This document shows positions 38,600-48,366 of a stretch of DNA of 48,522 nt, piece by piece (within the stretch, counting starts at the first letter, position 1; each line of letters begins with the position of its first letter). The stretch lies in contig NW_002476005.1 in assembly GCF_000189635.1 (NCBI RefSeq), positions 1 to 48,522 on the forward strand, read 5' to 3'. The notes under the pieces were generated by a model. It was not told where the DNA came from and did no database searches. It saw nothing but the letters and a program-made list of their open reading frames with translations. This DNA comes from Tetrahymena thermophila SB210 (lineage: Eukaryota; Ciliophora; Oligohymenophorea; Hymenostomatida; Tetrahymenidae). The translations under genes and the position numbers were made by a program.

Positions 38600-39380
38600 T
38601 AAACTGAGTCATCATAAAATCCTTAGAAACTATAAAAAATAGAAAGTAATTTAATTAACAGTTGGTAATAGTTTATTTTTTAGAATACAAATATTATTGA
38701 TATAATCTATTTGCAATAAATTATAATCAGACTTTTATGCTAATTTATTAGGCAAGTAATGAATTAATTATTTTTATTTGACGTAATCTACACAATATAA
38801 CTTACTATAAAAATTCTATTTCATCTAATATTTATTTTTTAATAGCTTATCAATAATAAAATCTATAGAATCTAATAAAAATAGAAAGTAATTTAATTTA
38901 ACAGTTGGTAATAGTTGTTTTTTAGAAAACAAATATTAATATACTCTTTTTGTGATAAATAATAATCACACATTTTATAATAATCAATGAGTTAAATAAT
39001 AAATTAATTATTTTTGGTTGACATAATCTACAATTTGCAACTTACTATAAAATGCTATTTCATTGAATATTTGCTTTAAATTTAATAGCTTATCAATAAT
39101 AAAATCCTTACAATCTATTAAAAATAGAAAGTAATTTAATTAAAAGTTGGTAATAGTTGTTTTTTAGAATACAAATATTAATATAATCTTTTTGCGATAA
39201 ATAATAATCATACATTTTATACTAATCTATGAGTTAAATAATCTACACTAAAAACTTAATAAAAAAACGCTGATTTATCAACTATTTGATTATAGCTTAT
39301 CAATAATAAAATCCATAAAATCTATTAAAAATAAAAGTAATTTAATTTACAATTGGTTATAATAAATATTTTTTTTATGC
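38600..39380. repeat. 243-bp tandem repeat, copy B
   Basis: Same repeat as 27480-28240, with copies of the agaaagtaatttaatt block at about 38639, 38881, 39124 and (degraded) 39331, giving periods of 242, 243 and about 207 bp. No ORF. Confidence 0.75.
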
Positions 39381-39822
39381 TATATAATGATGCAAGTAAT
39401 TACTTAATTATTTTTGATTGAAATAATCTTCACCATTTAATTTGCATTTCAAAATGATTTTATGAATTATTTATTAATTTAATATTTAAAAATTTATTAT
39501 TTATTTTTATTTATTAAACATCAAAAATATTAAATTCATTACAAAAAAACTCATAAAACTAATAAAATTTTGAAAGTGTTTAGGTTTTTTTTAATTCTAG
39601 CCATTTTTTCTTATAAGATTTATATTTAAATATAATTTAAAATATAAATTTATATAGAATTATTTTATTAGAAGATATATTTATTTCATATGTTTGCTGT
39701 AAAAGATGTTAAAGAGTTACATCAAACAAGTATACAAATTCATACTAAAAAAATATATTTGTATTATTATGATTATTATTAGATTTTCTTATTTGTATTT
39801 CAATTAGTTAATTAGTATTCTT

Positions 39823-40320
39823 TCAACAATTTAAGGTTGCAGTTAAGCAGGTTTGTTAGTAAGTACCATCATAATTGTTATTTAGAGCAAACTAGCAGCA
39901 AAAGTAATTTTTATTCTTATTTTAGTAAAAGACATTTCCACCAATTTTTTTGCATTATCTAAAGCATTCTTATTGCAAGCTATCGAATTGTGTGACACCT
40001 TTAGAAGAATCCATATTGTTTTAAATGAGCTATGGTTTAAAATCAGGATCATTATTATACATAATAGCAACAGGTTTAGTTTAAATGAAGAACTGATTTT
40101 CTTTGTCAGCTTCAAGAGCATGAACTTAATTGGGATCACTTACGATACGCTAAGCTATTTGATCTACTCCTTAAGTTGAGTTTAATTATTTAGGACCTTC
40201 TAGAAGTTAATCAGTGAATCCATTAGCATCCTGTTGATCATTTTATCTCAGCTTTTTTTTGGACTCAACATAAGAGATTAGAACAGCGCAAGCAAAAAGT
40301 AAAGCAACCAATTTTTTCAT
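39823..40320 (-). CDS. Six-cysteine secreted protein, type 3, copy B
   Basis: Intact 165-residue ORF, ATG 40320, TGA 39823-39825, duplicate of the gene at 28689-29186. Length, signal peptide type, KKKLRQ leader and all six cysteines are kept. Differences are scattered substitutions in the leader and the polar middle region (for example near the FFSQT segment). Confidence 0.88.
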
Positions 40321-41400
40321 TTTTGACAATTAATTTATTTTTATATTTTTAATATTATAATATATTTAATATTTTTGAATAAATAAATTGTTTGTTGGAT
40401 GTATTTTAATTTTCATTTAATGGTTTTTTTTTAAGAAAATTTTCATTTCAAAAACGTTTTTTATTTTGAGCTGTAAGAAAAATTACTTCGCTATCGAGGA
40501 AAAATCAAATTTGCATAAAAAAATTAAATCTAACAATTGCTGATAGTTTTTAAAAATAGATAATAATTCAAGTGTTTGATAATATTTTCTGGAACTTAAA
40601 ACAAAAGATGTTTATATTTTTCTTTTTTTATATTTTTAAATAAATAGATATTTTAAATGCAAATTTATAAATTTAATCATTCTCATCATAATAATGAAAT
40701 TATTAAAGTATGATTAAATGGATTTTAATATTGGTTGAGCTTCATGTTATACAAAATATCGAATGAAAAAAGTGCGTTATTATAAAATGTATTTATAAAT
40801 TACTTTATAGTTAATATTTAATGGTTAATTTCCATTCATATAATTTTTATTTTAACGAGATTACTGAAGGCTATTAAATAAATTATTATTTAACTCCATA
40901 CATGAAAAATTAAATATTATTTTAGCTAAAATAAGTGGTGAGAATTATTAAATTTTATAAAACCATTTAATAAAAATAAAAAATAAAATTTTAATATATT
41001 AAACAAATATATTTAGATTATTAAACATACATGAGTTAGTCCATTTGAAAACAATGTATAATAATAATTTGAGATATCGTAAATCATGATATCATTAATG
41101 GTTGGTGATATTTCAAAAGTATGAACACCAAAATATCTGTTTTTAAAATGCAAATATATTATTATTTAAATTTTTTTTTCTCTAAGATCCAAATAAATTA
41201 AATTTATTCTTTTTTGAAGAAATCAAGATATATCACATTAAGTTTATTGATGATTTATGCCATATTATCTCAAACAAAAAACTTATAAAAATTTAATTAT
41301 TGAAAATATATCTTTACTTAAATTAAGAATTTTTTTTTTAAATTAAAAATAAATGTTAACAAAAATTTTAAAATGATAAAATCTTTAATCATCATATTTT
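40321..41400. other. AT-rich spacer between cassette B and reductase remnant
   Basis: Matches the region upstream of the type 3 gene in cassette A as far as about 40985. The remainder is unique AT-rich sequence without a supported gene. Confidence 0.45.
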
Positions 41401-42350
41401 TTAAATAGTGATTCTTCTGATAGAAAGTAAAAATTGATTGGACTCATAAAAAGAGCTTACAGTCTTGGAATTAACTTCTTTGACATAGCTGAAGTTTATG
41501 GCTAAGGTGAAGGGGAAATCTAATTTGGAGAAGCCTTCAAAGCTCTAGGAGCTCCTAGATAAGAATTAGTCATTTCTTCTAAGATCTTCTGGGCAGTTCC
41601 ACCAACTTCAGTTGATATTAAAAAATTTAATTAAATTGGTTTATCTCGCAAGTATATTCTTGATAGCCAATTTAAAGAGACTTCAATTAGACTACTTAGA
41701 TATAATCTTTTGCCATAGATTTTATGAAGATATTCCCTTAGAAGAAACTGCTAAAGCTTATAACGATTTAATCGAATAAGGACTTATTCACTACTGGGGA
41801 ACATCAAGATTAAATATTATCCCTCCTGTTTCTGAACAACCTTAATATAGCATGATTATAAGAGAAAAATTTGAAGTTGAATACAGAAGACTTTTTGACA
41901 AGTACAAATTAAGAGCTACAGTTTGGAGTCCTCTCTACAACAATATGTTAACTGGTAAATACAATTATGACACTATTCCTAAAGGATCAATATTATAAGA
42001 ATTTAAAGATAACATTTATATAAATAGAATAAATAATTAGCATTTTGCTGATAACAAAAAAGAAATATTGATAAAGCTCCTAAATGCTCTAGGAAACATT
42101 GCTAAGAGATTAAAATGCACTTAATCATAATTAGAAATGGCTTGGGTTCTTGCAAATACCAATTACTACTGCAATCACAAGTGCTATTAGACATAAATAG
42201 CTTGATGACATAGTTAAAACTGTGTAGGTTTTCAAATAAATAACGCCTGAAATGAACAAAGAAATAAATGAAATTTTAGGAAAAAAGCTTATTATTGGAA
42301 TGAATGTTAAAACACTTGAAATAAAAAAAATACAAGAAGATATTTAATGA
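41401..42350 (+). pseudogene. Decayed aldo-keto reductase copy
   Basis: Closely similar to the intact reductase at 43263-44351 but broken. The first roughly 22 codons, including the start and the conserved glycine-rich N-terminal strand, have no counterpart. A net loss of 8 bases near 41655-41670 shifts the frame. About 45 bases (15 codons after the WGTS motif) are missing near 41808. A further 2-base loss near 42166 shifts the frame again. The remaining segments still show FFDIAEVYG, ISSKIFW and FCHRF, so the catalytic residues survive in separate frames. It is on the same strand as, and 0.9 kb upstream of, the intact gene, so it is probably a tandem duplicate that lost function. The end is placed at the TGA aligned with the parent's C-terminal region. 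Confidence 0.88.
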
Positions 42351-43262
42351 TTATCAAAAATAAACATTGATATTTAGTTTAGATTAATTTTGTTAGAAAT
42401 TTTTTATTTTATATTTTCAATCACCTTAATTAACTTCATTTATAATGTGCTTTCTTATTTGATTGTTAAGATTTAAAAAAATATTTGACAATTAAATTCT
42501 ATTTCTATCTATTGAAATTAATAATAAGCTATTTTCTAGATAAATAGCTAATAAATAAATAATAGTTAAGTTATTTATCTTTATAAAAATAGTTAAAAAT
42601 AATTTTAAACTTTTCTATTTATTTTTGATAAAAGATAAAATTTAATTTTGAATTTTATATTTAATTAATTATTTATAAAATAGATATTTAATTTATCCAA
42701 ATAAAATTTAAAATAAAAAGTTTGTTCTCATATTCAAATTTTTAAAAAAATGTAATTAAACGAAAAAGAATTATTAAAGAAATTTTAGTTTATGAATATA
42801 AAATTTATCATTATGTCAACAAATTAATTACTTTAATTAATTAATTACTTATCCAAATTTATTATTTTAATCTCATATTCAAATTTTTAAAAAAATGTAA
42901 TCAAACGAAAAAGAATTATTAAAGAAATTTTAGTTTATGAATATAAAATTTATCATTATGTCAACAAATTAATTACTTTAATTAATTAATTACTTATCCA
43001 AATTTATTATTTTAATCTCATATTCAAATTTTTAAAAAAATGTAATCAAACAGAAAAGAATTATTAAAGAAAGATTTTTTATTTCAGAACTCCTTTAATT
43101 AATTTGTAAACAATTCTTCTAGAAATTTATTTATCAATTATGTAAATATGTTTATTTATCAATCAAATATATTAATGATTAAATTATAAAAATAAAAAAA
43201 CAATAAATTATAATTTAATAGCTACTCTAACATTTAACTCATACATAAGCATAAATAAATAA
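42351..43262. promoter_or_regulatory. Reductase upstream region with tandem repeat
   Basis: The 0.9-kb interval between the reductase remnant and the intact gene. It includes the 145-bp tandem repeat, and the promoter of the intact gene should lie between the repeat and 43263. No motif is recognised. Confidence 0.4.
42727..43075. repeat. 145-bp tandem repeat, 2.4 copies
   Basis: Copies start at 42727, 42872 and 43017 with ctcatattcaaatttttaaa, exactly 145 bases apart. The first two differ by very few bases and the third is cut off after about 60 bases. Such near identity points to recent duplication. Confidence 0.95.
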
Positions 43263-44351
43263 ATGGAATATAGATTTTTAGGAAACACTGGTCTCAAAGT
43301 CTCTGCTATTGGCTTCGGAAATGTGTTAAATAGTGATAATCCTGATAGATTACAAATAACGATTGAACTCGTTAAGAGAGCTTATAGTCTTGGAATTAAT
43401 TTCTTTGACACAGCTGAATTTTATGGATATGGAGAAGGTGAAATTTAATTTGGAGAAGCCTTCAAAGCTCTAGGAGCTCCTAGACAAGAGTTAGTCATTT
43501 CTTCTAAGATCTTTTGGGGAGCTCCACTAACTTTACCTGATGTTAAAAAAATCAACTAAATTGGTTTATCTCGAAAGCATATTTTCGAAGGAGTGAAAAA
43601 TAGTTTAAAGAGACTTCAATTAGACTACTTAGATATTGTCTTTTGTCATAGATTTGATGAAGATACTCCCTTAGAAGAAACTGCTAAAGCCTTCAACGAC
43701 TTAATCGGATAAGGACTTATTCACTACTGGGGAACCTCAGAATGGTCAGCTAGCGAGATCTTTGAAGTAAGAGAAGTTTGTGCTCGATTAAATCTCACCC
43801 CTCCTGTTACTGAACAACCATAATATAATATGTTGGTTAGAGATAGATTTGAAGTTGAATATGGAAGACTCTTTGATAATTTCAGATTAGGATCTACAGT
43901 TTGGAGTCCTCTCTGCAGCGGTATCTTGACTGGAAAGTATAATGATGGAACTCTTCCTGCTGGTTCTAGATTAAAAGAGTTCATGGACAATTTTATTATG
44001 AAAGCAATTTATAATTAGTTCTTTGCTGAAGATAAGAGAGAAAAGCTATTAAAGCTCCTAAATGACCTTGCAAATGTAGCGAAGAAGTTGGGATGCACTT
44101 AGTCATAATTAGCTATGGCTTGGATTCTAGCAAATCAAGATGTTTCTTCTGCAATTACAGGTGCTACTAGACCTGAATAGCTTGATGATACAGTTAAATC
44201 ATTGTAATTTATCAAAAAAATAACACCTGAAGTGAACAAAGAAATAGACCAGATATTAGGAAACAAACCCATGCCTGGATAGGATGTTAAAGCATTTGGA
44301 CTTAAAAAAAACACTAGAAGAGAATTAATGATTATTAAAAATTAATATTGA
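43263..44351 (+). CDS. Aldo-keto reductase, potassium-channel beta-subunit type (AKR6-like)
   Basis: Intact 362-residue ORF in the ciliate code, ATG 43263, TGA 44349-44351. It opens with [19 protein letters not shown], the standard first strand of the aldo-keto reductase barrel. The catalytic tetrad is present: D49 and Y54 in [10 protein letters not shown]82 in ISSKIFWG, and H129 in FCHRFDED. Cofactor-side motifs include [24 protein letters not shown] and [32 protein letters not shown] and ILGNKP closely resemble Kv-beta subunits, which bind NADPH. Animal Kv-beta proteins have Asn in place of the catalytic His, and here His is kept, so normal oxidoreductase activity on aldehydes or ketones is expected. 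Cytosolic, no signal peptide. It is convergent with the LRR gene that follows. Confidence 0.95.
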
Positions 44352-44587
44352 AATACAATTTATAAATTGAATGATTTCTGTTCTATTTTTTGTTTTTTAA
44401 AAAGACATTTTATTTTCTAATCTGATCTGATTAAGATATATGTTTTATTAAAAACTATATGATGATTAATATAATTGCATTAAATAAAGTTAAAAAACTA
44501 AAGATATATATATTGATTGATTGAATTTATCAAAACATCTAAATATAATATCATATATTCATCCACCACTATAACACCATGTGCGAG
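44352..44587. other. Spacer between reductase and array 3
   Basis: Short AT-rich region between convergent genes, ending in the gtgcgag element that precedes a TATG microsatellite. Confidence 0.5.
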
Positions 44588-44643
44588 TATGTATGTATGT
44601 ATGTATGTATGTATGTATGTATGTATGTATGTATGTATGTATG
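44588..44643. repeat. (TATG)14 microsatellite
   Basis: Fourteen perfect tetranucleotide copies (56 bases). On its right side it joins directly to an LRR exon start (minus-strand codons for N-K-I-G), at 44644-44660, so the repeat interrupts an LRR unit. Confidence 0.97.
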
Positions 44644-44949
44644 CACCAATTTTGTTTCCACTTTTTAAATGTTGAAGAAGAAATATATAATTAATTAGTT
44701 AATTCATTAGAAGGAAAAAATGAAGAAAAAATATGAAATAATAAGATTAATTAATAATAAAACCAAAAATTAAAAATTAAAATAATGAGTTAAATTAATA
44801 AAGAAATAAGAAAAAGTAAGGAAGCACAATTAAAAGCAAAAAAATAGAAATCAAATAAATTAAAAGATATTTATTGTTTTAAATTAGTTTTTTCAATTAT
44901 AAATATCATAATCCAAAACAAATAAAATCTTTTTACCTAAGTTCAAGTG

Positions 44950-47540
44950 TCAAATTTGAGAGATTAGTGCAATTTGCTAAAGTAAGCCTGATGCACCTTC
45001 ATCACCAATATGATTATCACTTTTTAAATATCGAAGAAGAAATATATAATTCATTAGAAGGAAAAAATGAAGAAAAAATATGAAATAATAAGGTTAATTA
45101 ATAATAAAACCAAAAATTAAAAATAAAATAATGAGTTAAATTAACAAAGAAATAAGAAAAAGTAAACAAGCACAATAAAAAGAAAAAAAATATAAATCAA
45201 ATAAATTAAAAGATCTTTATTGTTTTAACTTAGTTCTTTTAATTATAATTATCACAATCCAAAACAAATAAACTCTATTTACTTAAGGTCAAGTTTCAAA
45301 TTCTAGAGTTTAGTGCAATTTGCTAAACCAGAACCTAAACCTGATGCACCCATTGCACCAATTCGATTTTTACTTTTTAAATATTGAAGAAGAAATATAT
45401 AATTAATTAGTTAATTCATTAGAAGGAAAAAATAACGAAAAAATATGAAATAATAAGATTAATTTATAATAAAAAATATAATAATGAGTTAAATTAACAA
45501 AGAAAGAAGAAAAACTAAACAAGCTCAATAAAATAGAATAGAAAATAAATCAAATAAATTAACAGATTTTTATTGTTTTAAATTAGTTTTTTTAATTATA
45601 AATATCGCAATCAAAAACAAAAAAACTCTTTTTACTAAAGGAAAAGTTGCAAATTTGAGAGATTAGTGCAATTTGCTAAAGCAGACCCTAAGCCTGATGC
45701 ACCCATTGAACCAATTTTATTCCAACTTTTTAAATATTGAAGAAGAAATATATAATTAATTAGTTAATTCATTAGAAGGAAAAAATGAAGAAAAAATATG
45801 AAATAATAAGATTAATTAATAAAAAAAGTAAAAATTAAAAATATTATAATTAGTTAAATTAAAAAGAAAGAAGAAAAAGTAAGCACGCACAATAAAAAAT
45901 AAAAAAAATATAAATCAAATAAATTAAAAGATCTTTATTGTTTTAAATTAGTTTTTTCAATTATAAATTTCATAACCCAAAAACAAATAAACTCTTTTTA
46001 CCTAAGGTCAAGTTTCAAATTCGAGAGTTTAGTGCAATTTGCTAAAGCAGAACCTAAGCCTGATGCACCTTTATCATCAATTTTGTTTTCACTTTTTAAA
46101 TATTGAAGAAGAAATTTATAATTAATTAGTTAATTCATTAGAAGGAAAAAATGAAGAAAATATATGAAATAATAAGATTAATTAATAATAAAAAATATAA
46201 TAATGAGTTAAATTAACAAAGAAATAAGAAAAATTAAGCAAACAAAACAAAAAGAAAAAACATGTAAACCAAATAAATTAAAAAATATTTATTGTTTTAA
46301 ATTAGTTTTTTCAATTATATATATCATAATCCAAAATAAATAAACTATTTTTACCTAAGGTCAAGTGTCAAATTTGAGAGATTAGTGCAATTTGCTAAAG
46401 CAGAAACTAAGCCTGATGCACCCATTACACCAATTTGATTTCCACTTTTTAAATATTGAAGAAGAAATATATAATTAATTTGTTAATTAGAAGGAAAAAA
46501 TGAAGATAAAATATGAAATAATAAGATTAATTAATAATAAAATATATAATTATAAGTTAAATTAACAAAGAAAGAAGAAAAATTAAACAAGCACAATAAA
46601 AAGAAAAAGAAAATAAATCAAATAAATTAAAAGATCTTTATTGTTTTAAATTAGTTTTTTTAATTTTAAATATCACAATCCAAAACAAATAAACTCTTTT
46701 TACTAAAGGACAAGTTCCAAATTTTAGAGATTAGTGCAATTTGCTAAAGCAGAACCTAAGCCTGACGCACCAATTGCACCAATTTTATTCCAACTTTTTA
46801 AATATTGAAGAAGAAATTTATAATTAATTAGTTAATTCGTAGGAAAAATGAAGAAAAAATAAGAAATAATAAGATTAATTAAAAATAAAACCAAAAATTA
46901 AAAATAAAATAATGAGTTAAATTAACAAAGAAATTAGAAAAAGTAAGCAAACACAATAAAAAGAAAAAAAATATAAATCAAATAAATTAAAAGGTATTTA
47001 TTGTTTTAAATTAGTTTTTTTAATTATAAATATCACAATCCAAAGCAAATAAACTCTTTTTACCGAAGGTCAAGTTTCAAATTCGAGAGTTTAGTGCAAT
47101 TTGCTAAAGCTAAACCTAAACCTGATGCACCCATTGCACCAATTTGATTTCCACTTCTTAAATATTGAAGAAGAAATATACAATTAATTAGTTAATTCAT
47201 TAGAAGGAAAAAATGAAGAAATAATATGAAATAATAAGATTAATTAATAATAAAAAATATTAATTACGAGTTAAATTAACAAAGGAAGAAGAAAAAGTAA
47301 GCAAACACAATAAAAAAAAATAAATAAATCAAATAAATTAAAAGATCTTTATTGTTTTAAATTAGTTTTTTTAATTATAAATATCACAATCCAAAGCAAA
47401 TAAACTCTTTTTACCGAAAGTCAAGTTCCAAATTTGAGAGGTTAGTGCAATTTGCTAAACCAGAACCTAAGCCTGATGCACCTTCATCACCAATTTGAGA
47501 AACAATTAATTAATCAAAAAGTTTATAATTAATTAATTCA
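44950..47540 (-). CDS. LRR protein gene 3, seven regular repeats then a frameshifted one
   Basis: LRR exons on the minus strand are at 47415-about 47504, 47064-47153, 46704-46793, 46355-46444, 46002-46091, 45636-45725 and 45283-45372, then 44937-45019. From the second to the seventh they are each 90 nt, with the same phase-2 splice sites as genes 1 and 2. The last exon is 83 nt. Seven bases are missing after the ASGL part, so the frame shifts and meets TGA at 44950-44952. The protein would end there, or this copy is decaying. The most 5' LRR exon lacks the usual acceptor. Its frame stays open upstream to about 47540, next to a possible acceptor in tttgtttag. The true start is not resolved, and the short ATG exons of genes 1 and 2 were not found here. 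Confidence 0.55.
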
Positions 47541-47628
47541 AAAAAAAAATCTAAACAAAGAAAAATAAGAAAACTGGGAAAATAAACTTTACTTTTGCAA
47601 GCCAATCAACTACTTCACTTCCCAAAGC

Positions 47629-47871
47629 TCACTCTGAAAAAGTTATACTCAGTATTTAATGCAAATACCTTAGTATTAACTGCTACTCTTCAGTATATAA
47701 TGCATATACCACATAGAGTAGTGAAGACTGGGCTTTTAGTACTGGAGTAATGAATGGTTTCTTTTCAATGAAACTCATAATATTCAAGAATTCTATATTA
47801 ATACATAAATAGATAAATAAAAGTATAAAATTAACATAAAATATAATACCTAAGATGTATTCTGAGTGCAT
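47629..47871 (-). CDS. Uncertain 80-codon ORF or 5' exon of LRR gene 3
   Basis: An island of higher complexity inside array 3. In the ciliate code it is open from ATG 47871 to TGA 47629-47631, with a hydrophobic stretch (IIFYVNFILLFIYLCINI) then SFIEKKPFITPVLKAQSS. A second ATG lies at 47778. If a donor GTATAAC near 47655 were used with the acceptor near 47540, the frame would continue into the first LRR exon of gene 3. That makes it a candidate N-terminus, but this is speculative. It overlaps, in another frame, the tail of the feature at 47784-47922. Confidence 0.25.
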
Positions 47872-47922
47872 TTATATGTGCGAGTATTTCCATTTCCATT
47901 TCCATCACCAATTTGATTGTAT
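47784..47922 (-). CDS. LRR exon start running into Gly-Asn linker and hydrophobic tail
   Basis: After a normal LRR acceptor at 47922/47923 the frame begins as an LRR (N-Q-I-G-D). It then departs into GNGNGN, encoded by three copies of a 6-bp repeat, TRTYKCTQNTSQ and a hydrophobic tail (VLYFMLILYFYLSIYVLI), ending in TGA at 47784-47786. It may be the last exon of an LRR gene lying to the right, giving a C-terminal membrane anchor, or a broken unit. A GT after TSQ could also act as a splice donor. Confidence 0.35.
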
Positions 47923-48203
47923 CTTTTTAAATATTGAAGAAGAAATATATAATTAATGAGTTAATTCATTAGAAGGAAAAAATATGAAATAATAAAACCA
48001 AAAATTAAAAATAAAATAATGAGTTAAATTAACAAAAAATAAAGAAAAAGCAAGCAAACACAATAAATAGAAAAAAAAATATAAATCAAATAAATTAAAA
48101 GATCTTTTTTTGTTTTAATCTAGTTTTTTAATTATAAATATCACAATCCAAAACAAAAAAACTCTTTTTACAGAAGAGAAAAAATTAAATAAACTTCAAA
48201 AAT

Positions 48204-48366
48204 TCATAAAGAAATATACAAACTAATAAATAATAAATAAATAAAACAAATAAATAAATTTATAAATTTAATCTTTATGTTTAATTTTAAGAAACATTTC
48301 TGAGTGTATAAATACATGTATTTATATGCGAGTATATTATTATTATTATCACCAATTTTATTTTCG
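48204..48366 (-). CDS. LRR exon start running into Asn linker and hydrophobic tail
   Basis: After the acceptor at 48366/48367 the frame reads ENKIGD like an LRR, then NNNN, ILAYKYMYLYTQKC, a basic segment (KLNIKIK) and a hydrophobic end (FINLFICFIYLLFISLYISL) up to TGA 48204-48206. The layout matches the feature at 47784-47922. It could be the terminal exon of an LRR gene whose upstream exons lie beyond the window. Chance hydrophobicity of AT-rich DNA cannot be excluded. Confidence 0.35.
48307..48326. repeat. Perfect 20-bp palindrome
   Basis: tataaatacatgtatttata is its own reverse complement. It lies beside the tatgcgagta element that is shared with the junctions near 44584 and 47880. Confidence 0.9.

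Larger units (their letters stand above)
36015..40985. repeat. Duplicated cassette, copy B
   Basis: Counterpart of 24840-29880. Offsets at the three gene stops are 11144, 11145 and 11134 bases, so the copies are collinear with few indels. All three small genes and the LRR 5' exons are intact in both copies. Confidence 0.9.
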
